Shown here: one piece after another, positions 36,151 to 47,386 of the stretch
Layout: each line of letters starts with the position of its first letter
Position numbering within the stretch: the first letter of the stretch is position 1
Made by a program: the position numbers and the translations under genes
Notes under the pieces: generated by a model
What the model was told of the DNA's origin: nothing
Database searches by the model: none
What the model saw: the letters and a program-made list of their open reading frames with translations, nothing else
Source of the DNA: an uncultured beta proteobacterium
GTDB lineage: Bacteria > Pseudomonadota > Gammaproteobacteria > Burkholderiales > Burkholderiaceae
Reading direction: 5' to 3'
Length of the DNA: 64,000 bases
Assembly (NCBI GenBank): GCA_903875135.1
Contig: CAIQUZ010000121.1
Location: 1-64,000, forward strand

Positions 36151-36985
36151 GATTTTTAAATATGGCGGATGAGCTATGGTTACATAAATCAAAGAGTTCA
36201 TTCACCATCGCAATGGAGCGGTGCTGACCACCGGTACAACCAATACCGATTGTCAAATAACTTCGACCATCCACCTGATACCTTGGCACCCAATTTTCGA
36301 TAAATTGAAAGATATCTGTTTTTAAATGGATGAAAAGATCTTGAGCTTTTAAATAAGCTAATACTGGCGCATCATTACCTGTTAAATGACGCAATGACTT
36401 GTCATAATAAGGATTAGGGAGACAGCGCATATCAAACATGATGTCGACATCCTGCGGGATACCATTTTTATAGCCAAAGGATTCGAATAGAAGAGTTAAA
36501 CCTTGAGTATCGGTTTGCATAAGATCTTTAACCCAATCTTTCAGGGTACTCGTCGATAAATTACTAGTATCAATATGATGACCAATACTGCCTAAATCAA
36601 TGAGTAGTTCTCGCTCTAAATTAATGGCTTCGATGAGAGAGTTTTCAGAATGCTCCATCGTTTCAGAAGATAAGGGGTGACGGCGTCTCGTTTCAGAAAA
36701 TCGATTAACAAGCGCTTCTGTAGAGGCATCAAGAAACAGGACAGATATTTCATGTTCAGTTTTTAATTTAGCAATAATTGCAGGTAAGCCTTGAATCGAA
36801 AAGCCTTGCCGACCGTCGATCGCGACAGCCAACTTTGGGTTGTTATTTGGGGAGACGCCTTGGATCAAGCTTTCTAATAAATGTACTGGCAGGTTGTCGA
36901 CACAATTATATCCGGCGTCCTCAAGCGCCCTAATCGCAACTGACTTACCTGATCCAGAGGTGCCAGTTATCACAAAGATTTTCAT
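36095..36985 (-). CDS. rapZ: RNase adapter protein RapZ
   Basis: A 296-residue protein with Walker [17 protein letters not shown], the DNLP motif, [23 protein letters not shown], and the C-terminal [19 protein letters not shown] and [16 protein letters not shown]. In E. coli RapZ directs small-RNA decay controlling glucosamine-6-phosphate synthase. It is the last gene of the hpf-ptsN-hprK-rapZ run and overlaps hprK by four bases. Its final 18 codons overlap mutY head-on. Confidence 0.94.
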   Translation of the reverse strand: MKIFVITGTSGSGKSVAIRALEDAGYNCVDNLPVHLLESLIQGVSPNNNPKLAVAIDGRQGFSIQGLPAIIAKLKTEHEISVLFLDASTEALVNRFSETRRRHPLSSETMEHSENSLIEAINLERELLIDLGSIGHHIDTSNLSTSTLKDWVKDLMQTDTQGLTLLFESFGYKNGIPQDVDIMFDMRCLPNPYYDKSLRHLTGNDAPVLAYLKAQDLFIHLKTDIFQFIENWVPRYQVDGRSYLTIGIGCTGGQHRSIAMVNELFDLCNHSSSAIFKNLTLLKRHRELHRIATTKN

Positions 36986-37959
36986 GACTTAGCATTTTTT
37001 AAAGAAGACTCTTGTTGCATCAACTCTCTTTGTCTTGTTATAAAGTCATCTAAAGTATGAATCCCGCGCAATTGTAAAATCGTATTACGAACAGCGGCTT
37101 CAACAAGAACTGCAATATTTCGGCCAGCGGCAACTTGAATTTTTACCGTTCTAATCGGTAAGCCAAGAACATCAATAAATTGCGCTTCTAGAGGAAGTCG
37201 TTCAAATTCACCTTCATTTCGCCTCACTAGTTGAACGATCAGTCGCAGTTTGAGTTTCCTTCTTACGGCAGTTTCACCAAAAATAGTTTTAATATCGAGT
37301 AAGCCTAGGCCTCGAACTTCTAGAAGGTCCCGTAAGATATTGGGACATCTACCTTCAATGTAATCAGGCCCTAGCCGCGCAAAATCAACTGCATCATCTG
37401 CCACTAAACCGTGACCTCGAGAAATTAATTCAAGTCCCAGTTCGCTCTTACCAAGACCAGATTCGCCAGTTAGTAGCACGCCCAATCCTAAGATATCCAT
37501 GAAAACACCATGCATAGTAATTCTAGGAGCCCCTAATTTAGTTAGATATAAACGCAGATGATCGATGACTTCGGACGCCGCTAATGGAGTGTTAAATAAA
37601 GGTGTTGAGGAACGTTGGCAGTAGAGCTTTAACTCTTCATTGGAATTTTGCCCATCTGCGACGATTAAACAAGGTGGACGCATCGTCATAAGGTCAGCGA
37701 GTTGATGTCTTTGTTGGGCTTTTTGAAGGCGTTCTAAGTACAAAATCTCTGGTTCACCACAAACTTGTAAACGGCTAGGATGAATTAAGTTCAGGTGACC
37801 AACTAAATCTGATGAGGATGTTGCTTGGTCAATAATTTGTGGATCAAAGCAACGATCAGAACCTTCTTGGCCAGCCACCCAGCGCAGCTTAAGCTCCTCA
37901 AAATTTGCATCAAATATATGTTGAGCAGTAATTCCGACGAGGGACGGTTGTTCAATCAT
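36982..37959 (-). CDS. hprK: HPr kinase/phosphorylase
   Basis: A 325-residue bifunctional enzyme that phosphorylates HPr at Ser46 and removes the phosphate. The N-terminal domain (~1-130) precedes the catalytic domain with Walker [19 protein letters not shown] and the signature [17 protein letters not shown]. HPr in this window retains Ser46, so the pathway is plausible. In Gram-negatives HprK is linked to nitrogen/carbon balance rather than to CcpA. Confidence 0.95.
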   Translation of the reverse strand: MIEQPSLVGITAQHIFDANFEELKLRWVAGQEGSDRCFDPQIIDQATSSSDLVGHLNLIHPSRLQVCGEPEILYLERLQKAQQRHQLADLMTMRPPCLIVADGQNSNEELKLYCQRSSTPLFNTPLAASEVIDHLRLYLTKLGAPRITMHGVFMDILGLGVLLTGESGLGKSELGLELISRGHGLVADDAVDFARLGPDYIEGRCPNILRDLLEVRGLGLLDIKTIFGETAVRRKLKLRLIVQLVRRNEGEFERLPLEAQFIDVLGLPIRTVKIQVAAGRNIAVLVEAAVRNTILQLRGIHTLDDFITRQRELMQQESSLKNAKS

Positions 37960-37961
37960 GT

Positions 37962-38414
37962 TTAATCCTGAAAAGTCATTTCAGAAAGAATTTGTTCCGG
38001 GTTATTCATTTCACGTAAACGAGTCCGCTTTGATTTATCCGCCAAAATTTGCGCGATCTCAGAGAGTAAGTCTAGGTGTTTTTGAGTTGCGGCTTCTGGA
38101 ACCAATAAAAAGATGACAATATCAACGGCTATTTGATCAGACGTTTTAAAATTGATACCTTGTGAGATTCTGTAAAAGCTAGCGTGAGCTTCTTTTAAGC
38201 CCTTCACTCTTCCGTGGGGAATTGCTACACCAAGACCTAAACCTGTAGACCCTAATTTTTCACGGTCCTCAAGACACTGCAGAATAAGTTTTGGAGATAA
38301 ATGCGTCGTTTGAGCGAAGTGTGAACTTGCTAAGTTGAATAAGCCATGGATATCATGAACATCAACATCGATGTAAATTTGATCGGAAGGTAGAATCTCA
38401 ACAAGTTCACTCAT
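37962..38414 (-). CDS. ptsN: Nitrogen-regulatory PTS protein EIIA-Ntr
   Basis: A 150-residue EIIA of the fructose/nitrogen type. The phosphorylated histidine is in [38 protein letters not shown] is typical. It accepts phosphate from HPr and regulates potassium transport and stress responses in other proteobacteria. It lies between hpf and hprK. It usually sits near rpoN, which is not found here. Confidence 0.94.
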   Translation of the reverse strand: MSELVEILPSDQIYIDVDVHDIHGLFNLASSHFAQTTHLSPKLILQCLEDREKLGSTGLGLGVAIPHGRVKGLKEAHASFYRISQGINFKTSDQIAVDIVIFLLVPEAATQKHLDLLSEIAQILADKSKRTRLREMNNPEQILSEMTFQD

Positions 38415-38421
38415 AAGCCTA

Positions 38422-38778
38422 TTATAGGTTCAACCCATTGCTTGCGGCTGAAATTTGTTTCGCTGAAACAAGTGTGTGATGGTTTTTCGTCTTCTCTTTG
38501 ACTTTAATGATCTGTTTATCGAGTTTTGTCACTGCGATATCAATGGCTTGATAAAGATCTTCATGATGCGCAATTGCAAAGAGGTCTTTGCCCATTAGAT
38601 GCAGACTTAATTCTGCGGTTTGTCGTAAATCTTTTTCCTGCGCTTTATCGACAGAAAGGTTAGCACTAATCTGAATGATCTGTTCAAAATGCTTTTTAAT
38701 GGCAACTAGCTTTTCTTCGAGGTGAGTTTTAAGACCGGGGGTTACTTCAAGGTGATGACTGTGAATGATGAGTTTCAT
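38422..38778 (-). CDS. hpf: Ribosome hibernation-promoting factor (short form)
   Basis: A 118-residue HPF/YfiA-type protein starting MKLIIHSHHLEVTPGLKTHL. Core features are EKLVAIKKHFEQIIQISANL and DLYQAIDIAVTKLDKQI. The C-terminal dimerisation domain of long HPF is absent. It binds the 30S subunit and idles ribosomes in stationary phase. The start is the ATG after GGGAT; an upstream in-frame extension is unsupported. It lies eight bases before ptsN. Confidence 0.92.
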   Translation of the reverse strand: MKLIIHSHHLEVTPGLKTHLEEKLVAIKKHFEQIIQISANLSVDKAQEKDLRQTAELSLHLMGKDLFAIAHHEDLYQAIDIAVTKLDKQIIKVKEKTKNHHTLVSAKQISAASNGLNL

Positions 38779-38909
38779 ACATATCCCATTAAGCGTAAAG
38801 GTTAATAAAATTGATATTCCCAACTTCAATGACTACCTACTGATGATTACACTTCTAGATTAGCAGTCCTTGATAAAAAAGCCAAGCACTGAATTGAGTG
38901 ATTAAATCT
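38779..38909 (-). other. Gap between lptB and hpf where rpoN is usually encoded
   Basis: 131 AT-rich bases. In many betaproteobacteria the sigma-54 gene lies exactly here. No frame shows the RpoN box or any sigma-54-like segment. The DNA probably carries the hpf promoter. Confidence 0.65.
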
Positions 38910-39671
38910 TTACATCCGGAAGTTTTCACCAAGATAGACGCGTCGGACGTTCTCATTCTCGATAATTTCACTTGGAAGGCCTTGCGCCAAGACACTCCCA
39001 TCACTAATGATGTAAGCATGGTCACAGATTCCGAGGGTTTCTCTGACATTGTGGTCTGTAATAAGAACCCCAATATTCCGTTCTTTTAAGAAGCGAATAA
39101 TTCGCTGAATTTCACCTACAGCGATAGGATCTACACCCGCAAATGGTTCATCTAAAAGAATAAATTTTGGATTAGTCGCTAGTGCTCTAGCAATTTCAGC
39201 CCGTCTTCGTTCTCCACCAGAAAGGGAAAGTGCTTGGTTATCTCTCAAGTGTGCAATCTGTAATTCTTCAAGCAGTTCATCTAATCTTGCGTTCATTGCA
39301 GTTCGGGTTAATCTTTTACCCGTTGCAGAAATTTGTAACTCCAAAACCGCTTGAATATTTTCACCAACAGTGAGTTTTCTGAAAATAGATACTTCTTGAG
39401 GAAGATAGGACAAGCCACGAAGTGAGCGCTCATGTATCGGTAATCCACTAATCATTTGATTATCTAGATAAATTTTGCCTTTATCGGCAGGAACCAAACC
39501 TACAATCATATAAAAAGACGTTGTTTTACCAGCACCATTCGGACCTAAAAGACCGACAATTTCACCAGTTTTTACCTCTAGACCAACGTCGCGGACAACA
39601 GTTCTCTTGCCATAGGTTTTTTGTAAACCTTCCGCAACAAGAGAGGATTGGGTTTTCTGATCTAAGCTCAT
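38910..39671 (-). CDS. lptB: LPS export ABC transporter ATP-binding protein
   Basis: A 253-residue ABC ATPase. Walker [20 protein letters not shown], the Q-loop in [13 protein letters not shown], signature [15 protein letters not shown], Walker [15 protein letters not shown], and the switch histidine in [11 protein letters not shown]. It powers LPS extraction from the inner membrane by LptFG. It overlaps lptA by four bases in the kdsD-kdsC-lptC-lptA-lptB unit. Confidence 0.96.
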   Translation of the reverse strand: MSLDQKTQSSLVAEGLQKTYGKRTVVRDVGLEVKTGEIVGLLGPNGAGKTTSFYMIVGLVPADKGKIYLDNQMISGLPIHERSLRGLSYLPQEVSIFRKLTVGENIQAVLELQISATGKRLTRTAMNARLDELLEELQIAHLRDNQALSLSGGERRRAEIARALATNPKFILLDEPFAGVDPIAVGEIQRIIRFLKERNIGVLITDHNVRETLGICDHAYIISDGSVLAQGLPSEIIENENVRRVYLGENFRM

Positions 39672-40261
39672 TTTTTTGGGGTATTTGTTAATAAGGGTGC
39701 GTTTGATAATTTAAGATTTGTCTCTTGCCTTGGGGACAAAACTGATCGCGTCAGTTTTTCAGGTGTTTTACTAACAGCGGTGTATTCTTCGGTATATAAA
39801 TCATAATGAATTTCATCGGCAATTAATTGATCTTTTTTACGATCCCCTGATCGTTTAACAGTATAAGCATGACCCGATAACAAGAGTTGGTCAAATTTTG
39901 CTTCATAAAAGATAAGATCTCCCTCGCCATCAATAAATTCAGGGGTTGGCTTATCTAATTGCTGGGTAAAGCGAGCTACATAATCGGCATCTCCAATGAC
40001 GGTGATTTTTTGGTAACCCTCTGGGTCAGTAATTAAGACAGCTTTGGCGCCTTGAACAATAATGCTTCCTTTTTTGATAGTGACATGCCCAGTAAGAATA
40101 TATTCTTGAGTAACATCATTGAAATCAGCATTATCAGAAGAAAGTTGGGTAGGTTGAAACTCATCTGTTTTTAGAGCTAAAGCCAGATTGAGATGTGTAA
40201 TGAGTAGACACCCCCAGAAAAACTGTGAAACTACTTGATAAGGTTGAACTTTGAAGATCAT
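39668..40261 (-). CDS. lptA: LPS transport periplasmic protein LptA
   Basis: A 197-residue OstA-like beta-jellyroll protein. The signal peptide is at ~1-30 ([22 protein letters not shown]). [24 protein letters not shown] and [16 protein letters not shown] are typical of the bridge protein that carries LPS across the periplasm. It lies between lptC and lptB with four-base overlaps on both sides. Confidence 0.9.
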   Translation of the reverse strand: MIFKVQPYQVVSQFFWGCLLITHLNLALALKTDEFQPTQLSSDNADFNDVTQEYILTGHVTIKKGSIIVQGAKAVLITDPEGYQKITVIGDADYVARFTQQLDKPTPEFIDGEGDLIFYEAKFDQLLLSGHAYTVKRSGDRKKDQLIADEIHYDLYTEEYTAVSKTPEKLTRSVLSPRQETNLKLSNAPLLTNTPKK

Positions 40262-40914
40262 GGCGCTAATTTTTTAGAGGTATCAGAGGCTTCGATGGAC
40301 CCTTGAACATTACCAAACATCGATACAGCTTGATCGACATTGTCATAGGTAGCACCTTTACTCGCCGTCATGACAGAGTTGCCCCGTTCAATCCTAATTG
40401 GCAAATGAGTAATAATGCGATCTTCATTCACAAAAATTTTTAAATAGTTAGATTGCAAATGTAGGTGAGGATTAATGATAAAGCCTTTTGGGCTGAGTTC
40501 TGCGGGTCGACTCACATCGGCATTTTGAAATAATTCCACAATATCTAAATCACCCGTGACATGTCCAGTATTTGCGGCAATGGTAGATGGGGGAGTTTTG
40601 GGATTAAAAAGACGAAGCCGAGGTTGCTGAATATCAATTGCAGCATTATCTTCATAATGTTTAAACTCTTTTCCTAATAAGCGATATTTTGTCGTGCCAT
40701 CAATATTCAGGACGGTGAGTTTTGCATTTGTGAAAATATAATCCGGTTCATGCAACTTCACCCGTGGAGGAAGTATGGGATCTTCTTGAGTATTTTTTTT
40801 CAAAAACCAAAAAGACGCCAAGGTTAATAGACCCATTAGAACTAACGGGATAAGACGTAATCCCAAATCATAAAGAAAATCAACGATGGTAGAAAAAGTT
40901 TGATTGGCCATCAT
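40258..40914 (-). CDS. lptC: LPS export protein LptC
   Basis: A 218-residue protein with one N-terminal membrane helix (LIPLVLMGLLTLASFWFL, ~20-37) and a periplasmic LptC/OstA domain (PDYIFTNAKLTVLN, FNPKTPPSTIAANTGHVTGD, NVQGSIEAS). It receives LPS from LptBFG and passes it to LptA. The start MMANQTF overlaps the kdsC stop by four bases; a further in-frame extension would lie inside kdsC. Confidence 0.88.
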   Translation of the reverse strand: MMANQTFSTIVDFLYDLGLRLIPLVLMGLLTLASFWFLKKNTQEDPILPPRVKLHEPDYIFTNAKLTVLNIDGTTKYRLLGKEFKHYEDNAAIDIQQPRLRLFNPKTPPSTIAANTGHVTGDLDIVELFQNADVSRPAELSPKGFIINPHLHLQSNYLKIFVNEDRIITHLPIRIERGNSVMTASKGATYDNVDQAVSMFGNVQGSIEASDTSKKLAP

Positions 40915-41474
40915 TCTTTTGCGTGTAGCAGTAATGATTGATAAAGATTTTGTGCTTGAAGGATTAAATCGCAAACTTCTCTAACTGCGCCATGTCCCCC
41001 AGCATACTCACAAACATAATGAGCCATTGTTTTTATTTCATGATGGGCATTCGCTGGAGCAAGTGCTAATCTAACCTTAGTCAAGATGCTCAGGTCTGGC
41101 CAATCATCTCCCATGGCAGCACAATCATTCATTGTCAATTGCAACTTATTTAAAAGTGCAGTCAGAGCGCTTGCTTTTTCATCGATACCCATAAACAAGT
41201 GCTCAATACCTAAAGCTTGTGCACGCATTTTTACCATGGGAGAATTTCTTCCAGTAATAATGGCAACATGGATTCCTGCGTTTCTGAGAAGCTTGATGCC
41301 ATGACCGTCTAAACTATTAAAGATTTTTATGTGTTCGACACCGTCTGGACTAATCAGTAAAGAACCATCGGTTAAGACACCATCAACATCGAGCACTAAT
41401 AATTTAATTTCTTGAGCACGCTCAAGAGCTTGCGGAAATTTTTCGAGTAAGTTGGTTTGTAATGTTTTATTCAA
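40911..41474 (-). CDS. kdsC: 3-deoxy-D-manno-octulosonate 8-phosphate phosphatase
   Basis: A 187-residue HAD phosphatase. The nucleophile motif is LVLDVDGVLTDGSLLI. FNSLDGHGIKLLRNAGIHVAIITGR and the acidic motif AAMGDDWPDLSIL follow. It dephosphorylates KDO-8-phosphate in LPS core synthesis. It follows kdsD, the isomerase that starts the pathway, by 13 bases. Confidence 0.95.
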   Translation of the reverse strand: MNKTLQTNLLEKFPQALERAQEIKLLVLDVDGVLTDGSLLISPDGVEHIKIFNSLDGHGIKLLRNAGIHVAIITGRNSPMVKMRAQALGIEHLFMGIDEKASALTALLNKLQLTMNDCAAMGDDWPDLSILTKVRLALAPANAHHEIKTMAHYVCEYAGGHGAVREVCDLILQAQNLYQSLLLHAKE

Positions 41475-41487
41475 AATAGCGCATTCA

Positions 41488-42489
41488 TTAAATAATTTTA
41501 GATGCTAGTAAATCATGTAGGTTGAGAGCGCCCTCTAATTTTCCTGTTGGACTTAAGACAAGTAAGTGATTAATGCGATATCTTTCCATGGTTTCTACAG
41601 CTTGAGCTACTAAAATATCTTTAGTGATAGTTTTGGGATTTTTAGTCATGACGTCCGCTAAATGAATATTTTCAAGGTCCAAGGTTTTTTCTAAAAGTCG
41701 TCGCAGATCGCCGTCGGTAAATATGCCTAAGACATGATGACCGTCATCGATAATGACGGTCATACCAAGCCGTTTTTTAGAAATTTCAATTAATGCGTCT
41801 TTTAGTGGGGCATTAATTTGGGTAGTTGGTATATCGTCGCCGAAGCGCATGACATCTCTAACATGAGTAAGTAGTCGCTTGCCTAAGCTACCCCCAGGAT
41901 GAGACCTCGCAAAGTCATCAACACTAAAATTCTTGGCATCGAGAAGCACCACAGCAAGCGCATCTCCCATGACTAAACTGACAGTTGTACTTGTAGTTGG
42001 GGCTAGATTTAGCGGACAGGCTTCTTTATCCACCGAAATATCAAGATGAACGTCAGCTAATTCGGCCAATTTGGAGGTGGGTGCGCCAGTCATTGCGATC
42101 AGTTTGGCACCCATCCTCTTAATTATTGGGACAATAGTTAAAAGTTCAGAGCTTTCACCAGAATAGGAAAGAGCTAAAAAAACATCTTCTTTTTGAACCA
42201 TACCTAAATCACCATGACTTGCTTCGGCTGGGTGCAAGAAGAAAGCTGGCGAGCCTGTGGAGGAAAAAGTTGCAGAAATTTTGTTGGCAATATGCCCGGA
42301 CTTACCTATACCTGAGACGACGATACGTCCTTGGCAGGAAAGCAATAGCTCAATAGCCTTCGTGAAAGAAAGGGTAAATGAGGGCTCTGAGAAACGATTC
42401 TTCAATTGCAAGATGCCCTGATTTTCAATTTCTAGGGTATCTTTAGCTAATTGGATGAAATGTTCATTAACTTTGTCTATCATAGTCAT
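41488..42489 (-). CDS. kdsD: Arabinose-5-phosphate isomerase (KdsD/KpsF)
   Basis: A 333-residue sugar isomerase. The SIS domain is at ~45-180 (GIGKSGHIANKISATFSSTGSPAFFLHP, ALSYSGESSELLTIVP), followed by two CBS domains (LGMTVIIDDGHHVLGIFTDGDLRRLL, and VETMERYRINHLLVLSP). It converts ribulose-5-P to arabinose-5-P, the KDO precursor. ATG at 42489 or 42483 are both possible; the second places TATACT seven bases upstream. The divergent Kef gene starts only six bases away. Confidence 0.93.
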   Translation of the reverse strand: MTMIDKVNEHFIQLAKDTLEIENQGILQLKNRFSEPSFTLSFTKAIELLLSCQGRIVVSGIGKSGHIANKISATFSSTGSPAFFLHPAEASHGDLGMVQKEDVFLALSYSGESSELLTIVPIIKRMGAKLIAMTGAPTSKLAELADVHLDISVDKEACPLNLAPTTSTTVSLVMGDALAVVLLDAKNFSVDDFARSHPGGSLGKRLLTHVRDVMRFGDDIPTTQINAPLKDALIEISKKRLGMTVIIDDGHHVLGIFTDGDLRRLLEKTLDLENIHLADVMTKNPKTITKDILVAQAVETMERYRINHLLVLSPTGKLEGALNLHDLLASKII

Positions 42490-42495
42490 TAGTAT

Positions 42496-44511
42496 ATGCC
42501 TTCTATTTTGCAAATCACCCTGACTTTACTCGCTTGTTCACTCGGTGGAGTATTGCTTGCTAGGGTATTTCGTCTACCCTCCATCCTTGGATATTTAGTT
42601 GTTGGCATTGTTATTGGACCTCACGCCCTTGCTTTAGCCCCAGATTCTGACATGGTAAAACATTTTGCAGAGTTTGGAGTTGTGTTTTTGATGTTTTCGA
42701 TTGGCTTAGAGTTCAATCTTACCAAACTCAAGGCAATGCGAAGTATCGTCTTTGGTTTTGGCGTTAGTCAAGTTTTTATCACGATGCTTTTAACCATTCC
42801 TGCAGGATATTTTTTACGCTTTGTTATACCTCTCGTTTTACCCTGGCATGTTTTGTTTGCTCTAGGCGGAGCATTGGCTATGTCATCGACAGCCATCGTT
42901 GTAAAAGGGCTATCAGAAAAAGCAGAACTGGATACGCAACACGGGAAAAACGTACTGGGGGTACTACTGTTTCAGGATTTAGTCGTGATTCTTTTACTTA
43001 TCTTAATTCCCTCATTAGGAAAAAATCCAGGGGATATTGTTCTCGCATTAACCTTGGCAGGATTAAAGATGACAGTTGCTTTAGCATTGATATTTTTTGT
43101 AGGGCAAAAGATATTTAGTGCGTGGTTTCGGGTCGTTGCTAGTTTTCGCTCCCAAGAGTTATTTATGTTGAATGTTTTACTGGTCGCGATTGGAATGGCG
43201 GCCATTACCCACTACTTTGGTCTTTCGATGGCTTTGGGAGCCTTTATGGCAGGTATGTTGATATCAGAAACGCCTTATCGATTTCAGGTAGAAGAGGGAA
43301 TTGAGTCCTTTAGAGATATTTTGCTCGGATTATTTTTTATTACAGTAGGGATGTTGGTTGATGTCAAGTCGGTTGTAGCTGAATTACATTTAGTACTACT
43401 TTTGTTTTTTGGTGCGTTGCTTTTCAAGTTTTTCATTATTGCTGGTTTAGCTAGAAGATTTGGATCATCACCTGGAGTATCGATTCGCACGGCCATTTGT
43501 TTAGCTCAAGCGGGTGAGTTTGGTTTTGTAATGATTAATCAAATTGACCAATTAGATTGGATTGATGTTAATTTATCTCAAGCCGTTCTGGCGGCGATGC
43601 TGTTGTCCATGTTAGTGGCTCCGATACTCATCCAATATAGCAATCAGATTGCCCTAAAATTTTCAAAGACAGAGTGGTTTGATCAGTCCATTGATTTAAC
43701 GAAAATTGTTGCTCAAAGCATTCAAAATGATCAACATGTGATTATTTGTGGTTTTGGAGCAACCGGACAGCATGTGGCAAATATGCTAGAGAGCGAAGGA
43801 ATTAGTTATATTGCGCTAGATGCAGATCCGGAAAGGGTCAAGCAGGCTAGCGAGGCTGGCAAGTCAGTTGTCTATGGCATGTCACAAAATGCCAATAATT
43901 TAAATGCGGCGGGTATCCACCGAGCAAAGGCCATTGTTATCACGTTCAAATCCATACAAGACACCATCAAAGTGATTCAACAAATAGAGCAGCTCCATGA
44001 AGGGTTGCCCATACTGGCTAGAGCCAAGGATGAGATAGAAATGGATACATTGTTAAAGTCTGGAGCAACACAGGTCATCCCTGACAAGGCAGAGGGTAGT
44101 GTGATGTTGGGAGCGCAGGTTTTATCCTTGGTCGGAGTCCCTCTGCGACGTGTTATGCGTAGGATTGGTGAAGTGAGAGAAAACCGGTATGGAAAGTTAC
44201 GAGGGTATTTTCCGGGGCTCGAGGATGATGATATTGAAGACGCAGAGGCAATTCGATTAAGCTCTGTGCACTTAAAAAAAGAAATGTCAGCCATAGGAAA
44301 AGCGCTAGAATGGCTTGAAAAAAAGGATGTTGTGGTTCAAAGCGTGAGAAGGAAACAAGGTATCACGAACACTTACACCAAGTTAGAACCTTTACCTGAG
44401 TTACTTTTCGAGCCAGAGGATATTTTGGTACTCTCCGGCAATATGTTGTCTTTAGAAAAAGCCGAAAAACTACTCACCAAAAGCTCGACTAAATTTACAG
44501 CAAGGGTTTAA
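42496..44511 (+). CDS. Kef-type monovalent cation:proton antiporter (CPA2)
   Basis: A 671-residue protein with an N-terminal exchanger domain of ~12 helices (~1-385; [32 protein letters not shown]). An RCK/TrkA-N domain follows (~410-530; [17 protein letters not shown]), then a TrkA-C domain at the C-terminus. It probably expels potassium in exchange for protons, as KefB/KefC/YbaL do. No kefF/kefG ancillary gene is adjacent. It overlaps uvrA tail to tail by 17 bases. Confidence 0.9.
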   Translation: MPSILQITLTLLACSLGGVLLARVFRLPSILGYLVVGIVIGPHALALAPDSDMVKHFAEFGVVFLMFSIGLEFNLTKLKAMRSIVFGFGVSQVFITMLLTIPAGYFLRFVIPLVLPWHVLFALGGALAMSSTAIVVKGLSEKAELDTQHGKNVLGVLLFQDLVVILLLILIPSLGKNPGDIVLALTLAGLKMTVALALIFFVGQKIFSAWFRVVASFRSQELFMLNVLLVAIGMAAITHYFGLSMALGAFMAGMLISETPYRFQVEEGIESFRDILLGLFFITVGMLVDVKSVVAELHLVLLLFFGALLFKFFIIAGLARRFGSSPGVSIRTAICLAQAGEFGFVMINQIDQLDWIDVNLSQAVLAAMLLSMLVAPILIQYSNQIALKFSKTEWFDQSIDLTKIVAQSIQNDQHVIICGFGATGQHVANMLESEGISYIALDADPERVKQASEAGKSVVYGMSQNANNLNAAGIHRAKAIVITFKSIQDTIKVIQQIEQLHEGLPILARAKDEIEMDTLLKSGATQVIPDKAEGSVMLGAQVLSLVGVPLRRVMRRIGEVRENRYGKLRGYFPGLEDDDIEDAEAIRLSSVHLKKEMSAIGKALEWLEKKDVVVQSVRRKQGITNTYTKLEPLPELLFEPEDILVLSGNMLSLEKAEKLLTKSSTKFTARV

Positions 44512-47350
44512 GGTATTTGCCGGTAAAACTAGCTTTTACTTTAACAACGGTTTCAGGACTTCCTTGAGCAATAATCTTACCCCCGCCTGCACCACCCTCG
44601 GGCCCCATGTCAATAATCCAGTCAGCCGTTTTAATGACATCTAAATTATGTTCAATAATGAGGATTGTATTGCCTTGTTTTCTTAATGAGAAGATGACTT
44701 CCAAGAGTAATTGAATGTCCTGAAAGTGTAAGCCGGTTGTCGGTTCATCTAATATATAAAGAGTGCGCCCAGTATCGCGCTTTGAAAGTTCGAGTGAGAG
44801 TTTGACTCGTTGGGCTTCACCGCCAGACAGGGTCGTAGCACTTTGACCAAGTTTGACATAACCTAAACCAACATCTAATAAGGTTTTTAACTTTCTACGA
44901 ACAACTGGTACTGCCTCAAAAAATTCAAAGGCTTGCTCGATGGTCATCGAGAGAACTTCGTGAATATTTTTACCTTTATAACGTATATCTAGGGTTTCGC
45001 GGTTATATCTTTTCCCGTGACAAACATCGCAAGGGACGTATACATCCGGTAAAAAATGCATTTCTACTTTAATGACGCCATCACCTTCACAGGTTTCGCA
45101 TCGACCCCCTTTTACGTTAAAAGAAAATCGCCCAGTTTCATAGCCGCGTTCACGCGATGCGGGGACACCGGCGAATAGTTCACGAATGGGCGTAAATAAG
45201 CCAGTGTATGTTGCCGGGTTGGAGCGAGGGGTTCTGCCAATGGGGGATTGATCCACACTAATGATTTTATCAAAGTGCTCTAGACCTTCAATTTCAGTAT
45301 AAGGCGACGGTTCAGCAACTGAACCATATAAATGTTGCGCAACTGCATGATGCAGTGTGTCATTAATCAGCGTTGATTTGCCTGATCCAGAAACACCTGT
45401 AATACAGGTGAGTAAACCAACGGGAATTTTAGCGCTAACGTTTTGTAAATTGTTACCAGTTGCGCCATGAATAGTAATCCAACGATCACTAGGTTTGAGA
45501 CGGCCAGCGGGGTAAGTAATCGTTTTTTTTCCGCTCAGGTATTGACCAGTAAGAGAATTAGGGTTGTTTTCGATTTCCGATGGCGTACCAAGCGCAACCA
45601 CTTTACCGCCGTGAACCCCAGCTCCGGGGCCGATATCAATAACATAATCGGAAGATCGAATCATGTCTTCATCATGCTCTACAACGAGTACGGAATTTCC
45701 TAAGTCACGAAGGTGGACTAATGTTTTAATCAGACGATCGTTATCGCGTTGATGCAGACCAATGGAAGGTTCGTCCAGAACGTACATGACGCCAGTTAAA
45801 CCGGAACCAATTTGTGATGCCAAACGAATACGCTGTGCTTCGCCCCCCGACAAAGTGTCAGCACTTCGGTCTAAAGATAGATAATCCAGCCCAACATCAT
45901 TTAAAAACTTCAAGCGCGAGGAGATTTCCTTCACGATTTTATCGGCGATTTCTTTCTTTACACCTTTTAAATTTAGGGTAGAAAAATATTCAAAAGCTGC
46001 TTTTAAAGGTAGGTTACTCACCTCGAAAATGGCTCTGCTTTGATCATTCTCTCCCACCTTCACAAACCGAGCTTCTTTACGAAGACGACAACCTTCGCAA
46101 TCCGTGCAGGTTCTGACATTTTGGTAACGAGAAAGTTCTTCTCTTACTGCAATCGAGTCAGTTTCACGATAACGTCGCTCAAAATTAGAAATGATTCCTT
46201 CAAATGTATGTGGCTTAGTGACGGCTAGACCTTTTTCATTTAAATACTCAAAAGGGACTTTGATTTGACCTGAGCCAAATAGGATCAGATCTTGAGCCTT
46301 TTTACTAAGAGATTCAAAGGGTTTTTCCAGATCAAACTTAGCATAGTCAGCTAAGTTTTGAAGCATTCGAAAATAGAATTGATTTCTACGATCCCACCCT
46401 TTAATAGCACCTGATGCCATGGACAGTTCCGGATGAGCTACGATTCTTTTTGGGTCGAAGAAAGAGACGTGTCCTAGCCCATCACAACTTGGGCATGCAC
46501 CCATTGGGTTATTAAAAGAAAAAAGGCGAGGCTCAAGTTCTTGAAGAGCGAAAGAACAAACAGGACAAGCAAATTTATTAGAAAACAAGAATTCTTCATC
46601 AGTATCCATATTGACTGCCATCACACGACCGTCGGCAAGTCGGATCGCTGTTTCTATCGACTCTGCTAAGCGTTGTTTGATATCTTCTTTTACTTTGATG
46701 CGGTCAACCACAACTTCGATGGAGTGTTTGTCGGTCTTTTTTAATGTTGGAAGACTATCGACTTCGTAGACTCTTGCTTTGGCGGTGTTCGTTGTTCCGC
46801 CACCAGATCGAATTCTAAAGCGCACAAATCCTTGCGCCTGTAGGTCCTCAAAAAATTCGACAAACTCACCTTTACGATTGCTGACTACGGGCGCCAGAAT
46901 CATGAGTTTTGTATCTTCGGGCATAGCCAAGATATGGTCTACCATTTGGGCAATGCTTTGTGCTTCGAGGGGTAAGCCATGATCGGGACAATGAGGAGTG
47001 CCTGCTCGGGCAAATAAAAGTCTTAGATAATCATGGATTTCTGTAACGGTTCCGACGGTTGACCTTGGATTGTGGCTGGTTGCTTTTTGTTCAATCGAAA
47101 TTGCCGGAGAAAGACCCTCAATTGAGTCAACATCGGGTTTGTCCATCAATTGTAAAAATTGTCTGGCGTAAGCTGAAAGAGACTCAACATAACGACGTTG
47201 ACCCTCCGCATACAGCGTATCGAACGCCAGCGAGCTTTTACCTGAACCTGACAAGCCCGTGATTACCACGAGCTGGTTTCTAGGAATATCAAGATTAATA
47301 TTTTTTAAATTGTGGGTGCGAGCACCACGGATTTGTATAGTTTCGTTCAT
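44495..47350 (-). CDS. uvrA: Excinuclease ABC subunit A
   Basis: A 951-residue UvrA with two ABC modules. First Walker [21 protein letters not shown], second [15 protein letters not shown]. Two zinc modules are seen: CPVC...CPSCDGLG (~residue 260) and CETCEGDG...CDVCHGKRY (~740). Both signatures read TLSGGEAQR. It recognises DNA damage in nucleotide excision repair. AGG lies six bases before the ATG. No LexA box of the CTGT-N8-ACAG type is seen in the 36 bases upstream. Confidence 0.98.
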   Translation of the reverse strand: MNETIQIRGARTHNLKNINLDIPRNQLVVITGLSGSGKSSLAFDTLYAEGQRRYVESLSAYARQFLQLMDKPDVDSIEGLSPAISIEQKATSHNPRSTVGTVTEIHDYLRLLFARAGTPHCPDHGLPLEAQSIAQMVDHILAMPEDTKLMILAPVVSNRKGEFVEFFEDLQAQGFVRFRIRSGGGTTNTAKARVYEVDSLPTLKKTDKHSIEVVVDRIKVKEDIKQRLAESIETAIRLADGRVMAVNMDTDEEFLFSNKFACPVCSFALQELEPRLFSFNNPMGACPSCDGLGHVSFFDPKRIVAHPELSMASGAIKGWDRRNQFYFRMLQNLADYAKFDLEKPFESLSKKAQDLILFGSGQIKVPFEYLNEKGLAVTKPHTFEGIISNFERRYRETDSIAVREELSRYQNVRTCTDCEGCRLRKEARFVKVGENDQSRAIFEVSNLPLKAAFEYFSTLNLKGVKKEIADKIVKEISSRLKFLNDVGLDYLSLDRSADTLSGGEAQRIRLASQIGSGLTGVMYVLDEPSIGLHQRDNDRLIKTLVHLRDLGNSVLVVEHDEDMIRSSDYVIDIGPGAGVHGGKVVALGTPSEIENNPNSLTGQYLSGKKTITYPAGRLKPSDRWITIHGATGNNLQNVSAKIPVGLLTCITGVSGSGKSTLINDTLHHAVAQHLYGSVAEPSPYTEIEGLEHFDKIISVDQSPIGRTPRSNPATYTGLFTPIRELFAGVPASRERGYETGRFSFNVKGGRCETCEGDGVIKVEMHFLPDVYVPCDVCHGKRYNRETLDIRYKGKNIHEVLSMTIEQAFEFFEAVPVVRRKLKTLLDVGLGYVKLGQSATTLSGGEAQRVKLSLELSKRDTGRTLYILDEPTTGLHFQDIQLLLEVIFSLRKQGNTILIIEHNLDVIKTADWIIDMGPEGGAGGGKIIAQGSPETVVKVKASFTGKYLKPLL

Positions 47351-47386
47351 AATTACCTGCTTAACCCATTAATATAGTCTTTTCTT

